From the NCBI RefSeq assembly GCF_001050115.1, contig NZ_CP012024.1, positions 1,530,001-1,594,000 on the forward strand: 64,000 bases of DNA, read 5' to 3'. Within the stretch, counting starts at the first letter, position 1; the number at the start of each line of letters is the position of its first letter. This DNA is from Bacillus smithii. Its GTDB lineage: Bacteria; Bacillota; Bacilli; Bacillales; DSM-4216. The position numbers and the translations under genes are program-made. Below, one piece after another: positions 49,291-57,077 of this stretch. A model generated the notes under the pieces. That model was not told the DNA's origin. It searched no databases and was given only the letters and a program-made list of their open reading frames with translations.

Positions 49291-49723
49291 AGATCGCGAT
49301 GATCTTTTGCCAGTGTTCTATTGAGCTATAAAGCGACAGACTATATTAAATTGAATCCGTATCTGATCTTTTTACTATGACTTTTATTGCTGATCTGATT
49401 TCCAGTTGAATTAAAAAGGAATTTTGTTGAGGAATATCGAATATGTCAAGCAGGAATTTGAATGGTTATAATGGAACATTTTGCACAAATGTCGTTGGAT
49501 GAACCAGCATCAAATGATACAAAGGGGGTGTATTCCCGGCTGCTAAAATTGTCGTCGTGCACTTTTCGATGGAAGGAATAGAAAATGACAGATGTCATCA
49601 ACAAACGACGAGCCTCGTTAGTACAAGGAAAATCCGACCTGATCCTAAAGCGGCGGCAGGCGATGTTTGCTGGTTCTATCGCCATATTCGAATTTTTACG
49701 ATTTTAGCAGCTTGGAATGAAAA

Positions 49724-50488
49724 ATGGGTGAAAGATTTAAAGGAAGAGTAGCCATTGTGACAGGAGGAAGCCGCGGAATTGGAAGAGCGATCGCTGAGCT
49801 CTTTGCTGAAGAAGGAGCAAAAGTAGCGATTATAGATTTGAATGAAGAAGCATTAAGTCAAACGGCTGCTGAATTAAAAGCAAAAGGGTTTGACATTTAT
49901 ACGAGAGTGGCAAATGTCACTGATGCATCGCAGGTGGAAGACTTTACGAAAAAAACGGTCGACACGTTTGGCTCGATTGATATTCTTGTCAATAATGCTG
50001 GAGTCATTCGTGATAACCTGCTTTTCAAAATGACAGACTCTGATTGGAATACCGTGATGGATGTTCATTTAAAGGGATCCTTTCATTGCGCTCGTGCTGT
50101 TCAAAAATATATGGTAGAGAAACGATATGGTCGTATCATCAACATTTCGTCCACTTCGGCTCTCGGAAATCGAGGTCAGGCCAACTATGCAGCAGCAAAA
50201 GCGGGATTGCAAGGGTTTACAAAAACATTGGCTATTGAACTTGGAAAATTTGGGATTACGACTAATGCGGTAGCTCCTGGATTTATCGAAACAGATATGA
50301 CAAAAGAGACAGCAAGACGACTTGGTTTATCATTTGAGGAATTTGTTCATCACAGCGTTTCACAAATACCGGTTGGAAGAAGCGGAAAGCCTTTCGACAT
50401 TGCGCATGCTGTCGCTTTCTTTGCAGACGAGAATTCTTCCTTTATCAACGGCCAAGTTTTATATGTAGCGGGAGGTCCAAAAAATTAA
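49724..50488 (+). CDS. Short-chain dehydrogenase, FabG-like ketoacyl reductase
   Basis: 254-residue classical SDR. It shows TGGSRGIGRAIAEL at 12-25, NNAGV near 88, the Ser in SSTSALGNRGQ with the catalytic YAAAKAG near 155, and a C-terminal FINGQVLYVAGG. It likely reduces a 3-oxoacyl thioester. The ATG is at 49724; the ribosome site is weak. It precedes two hotdog-fold genes by 18 bp, together resembling a reductase-dehydratase unit of the mycobacterial HadAB type. Confidence 0.9.
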   Translation: MGERFKGRVAIVTGGSRGIGRAIAELFAEEGAKVAIIDLNEEALSQTAAELKAKGFDIYTRVANVTDASQVEDFTKKTVDTFGSIDILVNNAGVIRDNLLFKMTDSDWNTVMDVHLKGSFHCARAVQKYMVEKRYGRIINISSTSALGNRGQANYAAAKAGLQGFTKTLAIELGKFGITTNAVAPGFIETDMTKETARRLGLSFEEFVHHSVSQIPVGRSGKPFDIAHAVAFFADENSSFINGQVLYVAGGPKN

Positions 50489-50506
50489 AAGGAAGGAGTG
50501 ACTTAA

Positions 50507-50956
50507 ATGTTTGCGGAACATATTGGAAAATATTCTGAAAAAGTGAGGAATAGAATTGAAAGAAGCGTTGTTAAAAAATTTGCAGAAGCCATAGGCGATC
50601 CAAATCCAATCTATTGGGATGAGGAAACTGGAAAAAAATCTAGATATAAAAACAATATCGCTCCGCCAACGTTTCCAAAGGTCTTGGATTACGGTGTGGT
50701 GGACGGATTGAAACTTCCAAGCAAAGGGCTTATTCACGGAGAGCAGACTTTTCATTATGAGCGGCCTCTTTTTGTTGAAGAAGAAATTTATTGCTACTCG
50801 AAAGTGGAAAAGTACTATGAGAAAAAAGGAAGCAACGATCAGTTAGGATTTTTGGTTATAAAAGGCTACGGAGAAGAACCGTCCAGTGAAATCATTTTTA
50901 CTACCACACAAACTATCATCATAACCGAAACAGTTAGAAAGGCGATGATCGAATGA
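50507..50956 (+). CDS. FAS1-type MaoC-N dehydratase subunit
   Basis: 149-residue single hotdog domain of the N-terminal MaoC-dehydratase type. It has FAEAIGDPNPIYWDEETG near 25-40, AP-PTFPKVLDYG, and the helix-sheet LIHGEQTFHYERPLF. It lacks the catalytic Asp-His loop seen in the next protein, as expected for the non-catalytic partner of a heterodimeric (R)-hydratase. RBS AAGGAAGGAG precedes the ATG. Its stop overlaps the start of the partner gene by 4 bp. Confidence 0.8.
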   Translation: MFAEHIGKYSEKVRNRIERSVVKKFAEAIGDPNPIYWDEETGKKSRYKNNIAPPTFPKVLDYGVVDGLKLPSKGLIHGEQTFHYERPLFVEEEIYCYSKVEKYYEKKGSNDQLGFLVIKGYGEEPSSEIIFTTTQTIIITETVRKAMIE

Positions 50957-51354
50957 AGGAGCTCATAAAATTGCAGGTGGGAGATTCACTGGAAGAGGTA
51001 CAGCTTCCTCCCGTTACGCGGCTTGATTTAATTAAATATGCCGGGGCTTCCGGAGATTACAATCCTATTCATACCATTGATGAAGAAGCGAAAAAAGCCG
51101 GTTTGCCAGGAATTATCGCACACGGTATGTGGACAATGGGAAATCTTGCAAAGCTTTTTACTCCTTATTATGAAGAAGGGTTTATACAAGATTATTCGGT
51201 CCGGTTTAAAAGAATGGTCTTTCTTAACGATATTATTACTTTAAAAGCTACTCTAAAAGAAAAAAATGAGAATCAACTGCGTTTTCATGTTCAAGCTATA
51301 AATCAAAACGGGCAGGAAGTGGTAAAAGGAGAAGTTGTATTTTCTCCGTATTAA
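50953..51354 (+). CDS. MaoC-type (R)-enoyl hydratase subunit
   Basis: 133-residue hotdog protein with the hydratase-2 motif YAGASGDYNPIHTIDEEA (residues ~28-45), giving the catalytic Asp and His, and PGIIAHGMWTMGNLA. It should hydrate or dehydrate an enoyl thioester together with the preceding subunit (ATGA overlap), with the SDR acting on the 3-oxo/3-hydroxy product. Carrier and chain type are unknown. Confidence 0.87.
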   Translation: MKELIKLQVGDSLEEVQLPPVTRLDLIKYAGASGDYNPIHTIDEEAKKAGLPGIIAHGMWTMGNLAKLFTPYYEEGFIQDYSVRFKRMVFLNDIITLKATLKEKNENQLRFHVQAINQNGQEVVKGEVVFSPY

Positions 51355-51615
51355 ACATACTAAAGGGCGGATATTTAAGAGTTTTTAAACTGCGAATAGG
51401 CCTCCCTTTTTACTGCGGTGCATTTTTGAGAGCCGAGAAGAATCGTGAAGAGAGATGCTGAAATGGGGGGACAGGCAGAGAATTCATGACGTGATCATGA
51501 ATTATACTTGCAACAAAAAATACGAATTTTCACATTATCATTTCTATTTTTATGTTAAAATGTTAGAAAATTTCATTTTAATAGATGATTAGCAGATAAA
51601 TAGCGGGGGACGATC

Positions 51616-52191
51616 ATGCTTAGACTTCCAATTGACGATCAAACTTATCTCAAATTACTCGAAGAACAGGATGCCGAACCATTATTTAACCTCACGGATT
51701 CTTGCAGAACATACCTTAGAGAATGGCTTCCTTGGGTTGACTCGACCAAAGCGGTAGAAGATACGATTTCTTTCATTGAGTCGTCAAAGAAAAAATTTGC
51801 TTCAAAAAATGGAATGGATGCAGGTATTTGGTACAACGGTCAGTTGGCGGGGATAATCGGATTACATTTTATTGATTGGACCAACAAGAAAACAAGCATA
51901 GGATATTGGTTAGGAGAACCATTTCAAGGACGTGGTTTGATGACCAAAGCATGTATAGCCATGATCCATCATATTTTCAACGACTTACAATTAAACAGAG
52001 TAGAAATAAGATGTGCAGTTTTGAATTCCAAAAGTCGAGCCATCCCAGAAAGATTAGGTTTTTCTAAGGAAGGGACGTTCAGGGAGGCTGAATGGCTTTA
52101 TGACCATTTTGTAGACCACATCGTTTATAGCCTATTAGCTAGAGAATGGAAAACGCAAGAGAAAGATCCGTTTAAACAGTCGATTATCTAA
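51616..52191 (+). CDS. RimJ/RimL-type GNAT acetyltransferase
   Basis: 191-residue GNAT enzyme of the ribosomal-protein-serine acetyltransferase (YdaF-like) group. It has REWLPWVDSTKA near 35-46, IGYWLGEPFQGRGLMTKA (acetyl-CoA pyrophosphate loop, near 95-112), and LNRVEIRCAVLNSKSRAIPERLGF. The target acceptor is unknown. RBS AGCGGGGGA precedes the ATG. Stand-alone. Confidence 0.88.
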   Translation: MLRLPIDDQTYLKLLEEQDAEPLFNLTDSCRTYLREWLPWVDSTKAVEDTISFIESSKKKFASKNGMDAGIWYNGQLAGIIGLHFIDWTNKKTSIGYWLGEPFQGRGLMTKACIAMIHHIFNDLQLNRVEIRCAVLNSKSRAIPERLGFSKEGTFREAEWLYDHFVDHIVYSLLAREWKTQEKDPFKQSII

Positions 52192-52336
52192 CTCTTGAAA
52201 AGTCTAAACTTTCCCGAAACTATCAATTGTGATGGGATCGATATTGATAATCTAAAGGATGAGAATTTTCTTACTGTGAATCCACAGTAACCTTGCTTAA
52301 AAATTTGGTTTCGCTTCTTAAGAAAGGTAGATTGTC

Positions 52337-52789
52337 GTGAAGATTAGAAAATTGAATTCAAACGAATCCCCTCCAATGGATTTACTATTGTTAGCAGATC
52401 CCGCTAAAGATTTGGTTAAAGAATATGCAACAAGAGGTCAATGCTTTGTAGCAGAAGATAATGGACAAATCATCGGAGTCTATATATTATTGCCTACAAG
52501 ACCAGGAACAGTTGAGTTAGTCAATATTGCCGTTAAAAAAGAGAACCAAGGGAATGGGACTGGAAAACAGTTAGTCCAGCACGCTGAACAAAATGCGAAA
52601 AATCAAGGGTACAAAACTATGGAAATAGGTACCGGAAATTCAAGTATAGCACCACTTATCCTTTATCAAAAATGTGGCTTTAGAATAACGGGAATAGATA
52701 GGGATTTCTTCATTCGACATTATTCTGAGGAAATATTTGAAAACGGTATACAATGCAAAGATATGATACGTTTATCAAAAGATCTGTGA
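52337..52789 (+). CDS. GNAT acetyltransferase (YvbK-like)
   Basis: 150-residue GNAT protein. Acetyl-CoA motif VKKENQGNGTGKQLVQHAE near residues 70-88, followed by GNSSIAPLILYQKCGFR and the closing FFIRHYSEEIFENG stretch shared with Bacillus YvbK-type enzymes. GTG start with AAGAAAGGTAG before it. The acceptor is unknown. A terminator hairpin that is repeated at 61.65 kb follows. Confidence 0.85.
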   Translation: MKIRKLNSNESPPMDLLLLADPAKDLVKEYATRGQCFVAEDNGQIIGVYILLPTRPGTVELVNIAVKKENQGNGTGKQLVQHAEQNAKNQGYKTMEIGTGNSSIAPLILYQKCGFRITGIDRDFFIRHYSEEIFENGIQCKDMIRLSKDL

Positions 52790-52848
52790 TGTCTATGTGA
52801 GCTGCTAGGAAGAGAATAAAGGTCAGCATAGCCTTTAATGAAAATCAT

Positions 52849-52950
52849 AGCAACACAAAATGACCGTATTAATTAAAGGAAACGGTTATTCCATAAAAAT
52901 AGCTGCACTCTAGCAGCTATTTTCAACATGTTTGTTTTTTGGAAATAAAT
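52849..52950. repeat. Approx. 100-bp repeat, copy 1 (contains terminator)
   Basis: Begins at AGCAACACAAAATG and holds GGAAACGGTTATTCCATAA followed by the hairpin AAAATAGCTGC / GCAGCTATTTT (52896-52906, 52913-52923). It matches the copy at 61604-61712 over nearly all of its length, in the same orientation. The pair brackets the TetR/transposon/MMPL locus. Confidence 0.85.
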
Positions 52951-53046
52951 ACGTTCATCTCCAAGATGATGTAAATCAAAATAATTTACAGGTGCTGAAA
53001 TAACAGCGGGAAGAAGAATACAATGATAAAATATTTTGATAATTCT

Positions 53047-53096
53047 TTGACTTTTGTATTTTTTTTGTTTATATTAAATATGGGTGACCGGTCACC
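53047..53096 (+). promoter_or_regulatory. Promoter and operator of the tetR gene
   Basis: -35 TTGACT (53047-53052), 17-bp spacer, -10 TATATT (53070-53075), then the 14-bp perfect palindrome GGTGACCGGTCACC (53083-53096) over the transcript start: classic autoregulation by a TetR-type dimer. Confidence 0.8.
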
Positions 53097-53116
53097 TCTA
53101 AGAAAGGGAAATTAAA

Positions 53117-53393
53117 TTGGATGATCCAAAGAAACTAAAGCGACAGAAGATTATTGAGATTGCAGCCAAAGAATTTGCTGAAAAGGGCTATGATGCTGCA
53201 AATATAAATGAAATAGCAGCACTTTCTGGAATTGGCAAGGGATCTATTTACCTTTACTTTAAAACAAAAAAAGAGTTATTTTTAGCCACAATGGAAACCG
53301 TCGTGGAAAAATTCAATGAAATATCAGATGCTGTAATGGATCTTGATTGTTCCTTAATGGACAAATTAAAACTATGTTTAGAATATTTATTAA
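53117..53393 (+). pseudogene. TetR-family repressor, 5' part (interrupted by transposon)
   Basis: First 92 codons of a TetR regulator: KRQKIIEIAAKEFAEKGYDAANINEIAALSGIGKGSIYLYF is the helix-turn-helix, residues ~8-50, followed by the start of the ligand domain. Codon 93 is cut by the composite transposon; only five IS-derived codons are added before a stop. The 3' part lies at 58564-58890 in the same frame once the insert and one TTATTAA copy are removed, giving a 198-residue protein. Likely repressor of the MMPL transporter. Confidence 0.9.
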
Positions 53394-54931
53394 CTCAACT
53401 TTCGCAGTGAAAAATTTATGAATAATCCTTGATTTGATAGGTTTCTTTGGGTATCTCATATTCACTTGACACTGAAAAAATTCGTCTAAAAAACAAAAAG
53501 ACACCTCTTTCTTTTGGTAAACTATTGGTGACCAAACCAAAAACCAAAGAAAGAAAGGTGTCACCATTATGATAACGAAAAAAGAGTATTTTGCGCAATT
53601 ACCAAAAGAAATAAAAGACGGATTTTCTGAATTACAAATTGGTAATCATTTAAGAAAAGCAGGAATTATCAAGGCTTGTGGTTATTCTTGTTTATCGATT
53701 TTTCAACTATTATTTCTTCTTGTTTTTCAATACAGAAACTGGTACCACGCCTTACAAAGCAAAAAGGCTGCCGATTTACCAGGAAAAGATACCATTTATC
53801 GTTTTTTGAACTCGTCTACGTATAACTGGAGAACCTTTTTACTATCTCTGAGCTCCGAAGTGATTCGTCGTGTGAAACAAACGATTTCGAAGCGCCGTGT
53901 TACCGTGTTTATTGTAGACGATTCGATTTATTCTCGTAACCGTAGTAAATCGGTTGAGCTTCTAGCTAAAGTATTCGATCATTCCACTCGTCAGTTTGTC
54001 AATGGTTTTCAACTATTAACGCTCGGATGGTCCGATGGCTTTACATTTGTACCTATCGATTTCGCTCTTTTGAGTTCAGCGAACCAAAAGAATCGCTTGA
54101 ACGAAATCCATTCGTCCATTGATAAACGAACCACAGGCTACAAACGACGGCTCGAGGCATTGGAAGCAAAACCAAACATGGTGTTGAAATTAGTAGAACA
54201 TGCATTGGATAAAGGAATTTTCGCTGATTATGTGCTCATGGATACATGGTTTACTCATGCCCCGTTGGTGGAGAAGATTCACTCCAAAGGCCTTTTTGTC
54301 ATTGGTATGGTCAAACAGCTGAAACAACGGTATCTTTTCAACGGAGAACGTTTAACCTTGGAACAACTGTATCGAAAAGCGAAACGAGACATTGGCAAAA
54401 AAGAAACACTCGGCTCGATTCACGCAACCCTTCATACGGGTTTACCAGTGAAAATCGTGTTTGTGCGGAATCGAAACAACCAAAGTGAATGGCTAGCCAT
54501 TTTGAGTACAGATACCACGCTGTCTAATGAAGAAATCGTTCGAATCTATGGGATGCGTTGGGACATTGAAACCTTTTTTAAATTCAGTAAATCGTTTTTA
54601 CATTTAGCCAAAGAGTTTCAAGGTCGTTCCTATGACATGATGATTAGCCATACTACCATTGTCTTCACTCGGTATATCTTGATTGCTTGGCAACTTCGGA
54701 AAGAAGAGGATCCGAAGACCATGGGCAACTTATTCTTGTTTCTATGTGACGAAGTAAAGGAGATGGACTTTAAAACGGCTTTACTACAATTGATTTCTCT
54801 TTTCCAAACTTTGGCTGAAGCTAAGGTTTATTTGAGTATGGACATTTTTCAGTGTCAACTGTCCAATTGGATTACTTCTTTACCTCGTTATATCAAGGAC
54901 TGTCTCCATATTTCTGTGTGCGAAAGTTGAG
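53394..54931 (+). mobile_element. Left IS4-type element of the composite transposon
   Basis: 1538 bp between inverted repeats CTCAACTTTCGCA and TGCGAAAGTTGAG, with one transposase gene. Before the gene an inverted repeat (GACACCTCTTTC at 53500 against GAAAGGTGTC ending 53562) can fold over the ribosome site, likely limiting translation of read-through transcripts. Confidence 0.88.
53569..54930 (+). CDS. IS4-family transposase (left copy)
   Basis: 453-residue DDE transposase. Candidate catalytic residues: Asp in VFIVDDSIYSRN, Asp in LMDTWFTHAP, and Glu in YGMRWDIETFFKFSK, which fits the IS4 Y-x2-R-x3-E-x6-K rule. Intact frame. It shares length and layout with the right copy (57201), but substitutions are scattered throughout. 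RBS AAAGGTG lies in the hairpin arm upstream. Confidence 0.93.
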   Translation: MITKKEYFAQLPKEIKDGFSELQIGNHLRKAGIIKACGYSCLSIFQLLFLLVFQYRNWYHALQSKKAADLPGKDTIYRFLNSSTYNWRTFLLSLSSEVIRRVKQTISKRRVTVFIVDDSIYSRNRSKSVELLAKVFDHSTRQFVNGFQLLTLGWSDGFTFVPIDFALLSSANQKNRLNEIHSSIDKRTTGYKRRLEALEAKPNMVLKLVEHALDKGIFADYVLMDTWFTHAPLVEKIHSKGLFVIGMVKQLKQRYLFNGERLTLEQLYRKAKRDIGKKETLGSIHATLHTGLPVKIVFVRNRNNQSEWLAILSTDTTLSNEEIVRIYGMRWDIETFFKFSKSFLHLAKEFQGRSYDMMISHTTIVFTRYILIAWQLRKEEDPKTMGNLFLFLCDEVKEMDFKTALLQLISLFQTLAEAKVYLSMDIFQCQLSNWITSLPRYIKDCLHISVCES

Positions 54932-54992
54932 TTTATAATTAAACATTCGGAAAAATCATTCCAAAAATGTCCATTTATTACGGAGGTGAAAT

Positions 54993-55301
54993 ATGTCCTT
55001 AAATACAGATTTCTCTACTGCTATTGTTATTTGTATTATTACTGGTTTATTATTCATTCTTGTTGGTTGGCTTATTTGGAGAAAAAAGAAATTGAAATTA
55101 ATTGCCGGGTATGATGAAAAACAATATAAAGGAGATAAGAATAAATTAGCAAGAGTGATGGGAATATATTCGATTACTCTTGGGATTATTATAATAATTT
55201 TCCCTTTTCTAATGGAATATCTGGGTGACTGGTCTTCATGGATATTAATTGGAATCATTGTGCTTTTAACGTTTTTCACTTTAATTAGAGTCTATTTTTA
55301 A
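54993..55301 (+). CDS. DUF3784 small membrane protein
   Basis: 102-residue protein with about three hydrophobic helices (10-28, 54-74, 79-99) and a basic loop RRKKKLKLIAGYDEKQYKGDK typical of DUF3784. RBS ACGGAGGTG precedes the ATG. Function unknown. As first cargo gene of the sdpAB-type cassette it could help immunity or membrane handling, which is only inference from position. Confidence 0.75.
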   Translation: MSLNTDFSTAIVICIITGLLFILVGWLIWRKKKLKLIAGYDEKQYKGDKNKLARVMGIYSITLGIIIIIFPFLMEYLGDWSSWILIGIIVLLTFFTLIRVYF

Positions 55302-55335
55302 ATGAATACAAAATATGAAATAAGGTGAATTAATT

Positions 55336-55716
55336 ATGTCTAAAATTATTGTCCTTTATGATAGTTGGTGTCCTCTCTGTGTGAGTATGAAAGAAAATAT
55401 ACAACGTCTTAATTGGTTACGTCTTATTGAATTCCAAACCATACGTGATGATTCAAGAATAATAAACATTCCCATACAGAAATTAGAAAAAGAAATGCAT
55501 TGTATAAATATTAATAATGGAAAGATTGCAACTGGAATTGATGCAATTGCTTCAATCATCGCTAGAATTCCCTTGCTGACCATCTTTTACATTCCAATTA
55601 AATTATCAAGTTATTTCGGATTCGGTCATTATGTTTATAATTATATAGCAAGCACAAGAAAAATTGTACCAATAGGCAATTGCTCAGAAGAAACTTGTGA
55701 TATTAAAAACATTTAA
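55336..55716 (+). CDS. DCC-family thiol-disulfide oxidoreductase (DUF393)
   Basis: 126-residue thioredoxin-like protein of the DCC family. The signature LYDSWCPLC, with a CxxC pair, lies at residues 8-16, followed by IEFQTIRDD and the closing helices. A second cysteine pair NCSEETC sits near the C-terminus. DCC proteins often accompany HTTM-domain proteins such as SdpB. It could introduce the disulfide of an SDP-like peptide, a role needing an oxidase in Bacillus subtilis SDP. Confidence 0.82.
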   Translation: MSKIIVLYDSWCPLCVSMKENIQRLNWLRLIEFQTIRDDSRIINIPIQKLEKEMHCININNGKIATGIDAIASIIARIPLLTIFYIPIKLSSYFGFGHYVYNYIASTRKIVPIGNCSEETCDIKNI

Positions 55717-55758
55717 GTAACAAATATAAAGAAAGATAGGGGGAATTTTAATAAGGTC

Positions 55759-56316
55759 ATGAATCAGGAAATTAAGAATAATACTGTAATGTCTTTCTAT
55801 ATTACTCTGTTTATCTTGTTATCGATTTTTGTACTTTCTATTATTGCTGCCTTACCACCAAATCCTATTAATATAAAAAGTGATTATAAACTTGTGATTT
55901 CGCAAATAATGCCACAAGGATGGGGGTTCTTCAGCAAAAGTCCTAGAGATGAATACTTGGATGTCTATTCTTTAGATGGAGAAAAGTCAGTAAAATGGCC
56001 AAATATGAGAGTTTCAAACCTATTTGGGATTAGTAGAGAAGGTAGAGCACAAGGAACAGAAATTGGGATGTTTCTACAAGAAATACAAGGGTCTGAATTT
56101 AAAGAATGTTCAAAATATGATATAAAATATTGTATTAAAGAGATAGAGGATGTTAAGCCAATTGAAATTATAAACAAAACACCTGAACCAACCCTTTGCG
56201 GAGTACATATTATTACAATCAAGGAACCAATGCCATGGTCTTGGAGTTCTAGTATAGAAAGAAATTATAAAACTATGAAAATGGTGAAGGTAGAATTAAA
56301 ATGTTCCAAAACATAA
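55759..56316 (+). CDS. SdpA-family toxin-peptide maturation protein
   Basis: 185-residue protein with a single N-terminal membrane helix (about 12-33) and an outer-domain segment containing MPQGWGFFSKSPRDEYLDVY, diagnostic for the SdpA family. In Bacillus subtilis SdpA and SdpB are needed to make the cannibalism toxin SDP from SdpC. Conserved cysteines (CSKYDIKYC, CGVH) suggest disulfides. It overlaps sdpB by 16 bp. The precursor gene sdpC is not in the cassette. Confidence 0.85.
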   Translation: MNQEIKNNTVMSFYITLFILLSIFVLSIIAALPPNPINIKSDYKLVISQIMPQGWGFFSKSPRDEYLDVYSLDGEKSVKWPNMRVSNLFGISREGRAQGTEIGMFLQEIQGSEFKECSKYDIKYCIKEIEDVKPIEIINKTPEPTLCGVHIITIKEPMPWSWSSSIERNYKTMKMVKVELKCSKT

Positions 56317-57077
56317 AGGAATCAACTGTAAACCAACTAAATAACCTTGGATCTCCATTTACCAATGTTTATGGTTTAGCAAGAACCATTTTAGCACTTT
56401 CCTCTATTATGACTCTTATGTTTAATGAAGTGAGTACACTATTCAAACCCGTGGCAGGGATTGAAGAATATCCATTTTGCTCCACTGGCATTAGTCGTAT
56501 AAGTGCATTTTGTATTTTACCTGTAGAGTTCTTACCAACCGTTAAAATTATTGTGATTTTCTTATTACTACTGGTAGCGTCAGGGTGGAGACCAAGAATC
56601 ACAGGGATAATACATTGGTGGATTGCATTTAGTATCCAAAACTCAATGACAACACTAGATGGTGGAGATCAAGTTATTAGTGTATTAACCTTTTTATTAC
56701 TTCCTATTACTTTAGGAGATAAAAGAAAATGGCATTGGGAAAGAAAAACTTCAGTAGAAGAATCAAAAGTTGCTAATGCGATTGCTTGGGCAGCTATCTT
56801 CGTTATCCAACTTCAAATTGCTATTTTATATTTACATTCTAGTATTGCAAAACTGTTTAATGCAGAATGGGTTAATGGAACAGCTGTTTACTACTATATC
56901 AATGACCCAATGTTTGGAGTAAATCCAAAACTTATGACCCTTATTGAACCAATTGCGGAAAGTTGGTTAATTATTATACCTACTTGGGGAACAATCGTTT
57001 TGCAATTATTACTATTTTGTGGATTATTTTCTAATTATCTCAACTTTCGCAGTCCAAAATCTTGTTTAAATGCTTGA
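56301..57077 (+). CDS. SdpB-family (HTTM-like) maturation protein, 3'-truncated by IS
   Basis: Polytopic membrane protein of the SdpB/HTTM type with helices about 25-45, 80-100, 115-140, 160-180 and 220-245. Family marks are SPFTNVYGLARTILALSS, EYPFCSTGIS and LYLHSSIAKLFNAEWVNGTAVYYY (the HTTM/VKGC-like core). Residues 1-246 are native; the last 12 codons (LNFRSPKSCLNA) come from the right IS end, so the usual ~320-residue C-terminus is lost. It acts with SdpA and probably is non-functional or altered here. Confidence 0.83.
   Translation: MFQNIKESTVNQLNNLGSPFTNVYGLARTILALSSIMTLMFNEVSTLFKPVAGIEEYPFCSTGISRISAFCILPVEFLPTVKIIVIFLLLLVASGWRPRITGIIHWWIAFSIQNSMTTLDGGDQVISVLTFLLLPITLGDKRKWHWERKTSVEESKVANAIAWAAIFVIQLQIAILYLHSSIAKLFNAEWVNGTAVYYYINDPMFGVNPKLMTLIEPIAESWLIIIPTWGTIVLQLLLFCGLFSNYLNFRSPKSCLNA

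Noticed and set aside
49557-49751. 64-codon frame overlapping the SDR start
   Set aside because: No recognisable product, no ribosome site, and it overlaps the true SDR start.
53387-54938. Independent insertion of the left IS with its own duplication
   Set aside because: The left flank TTATTAA does not match the right inner flank TTTATAA; only the outer pair matches.
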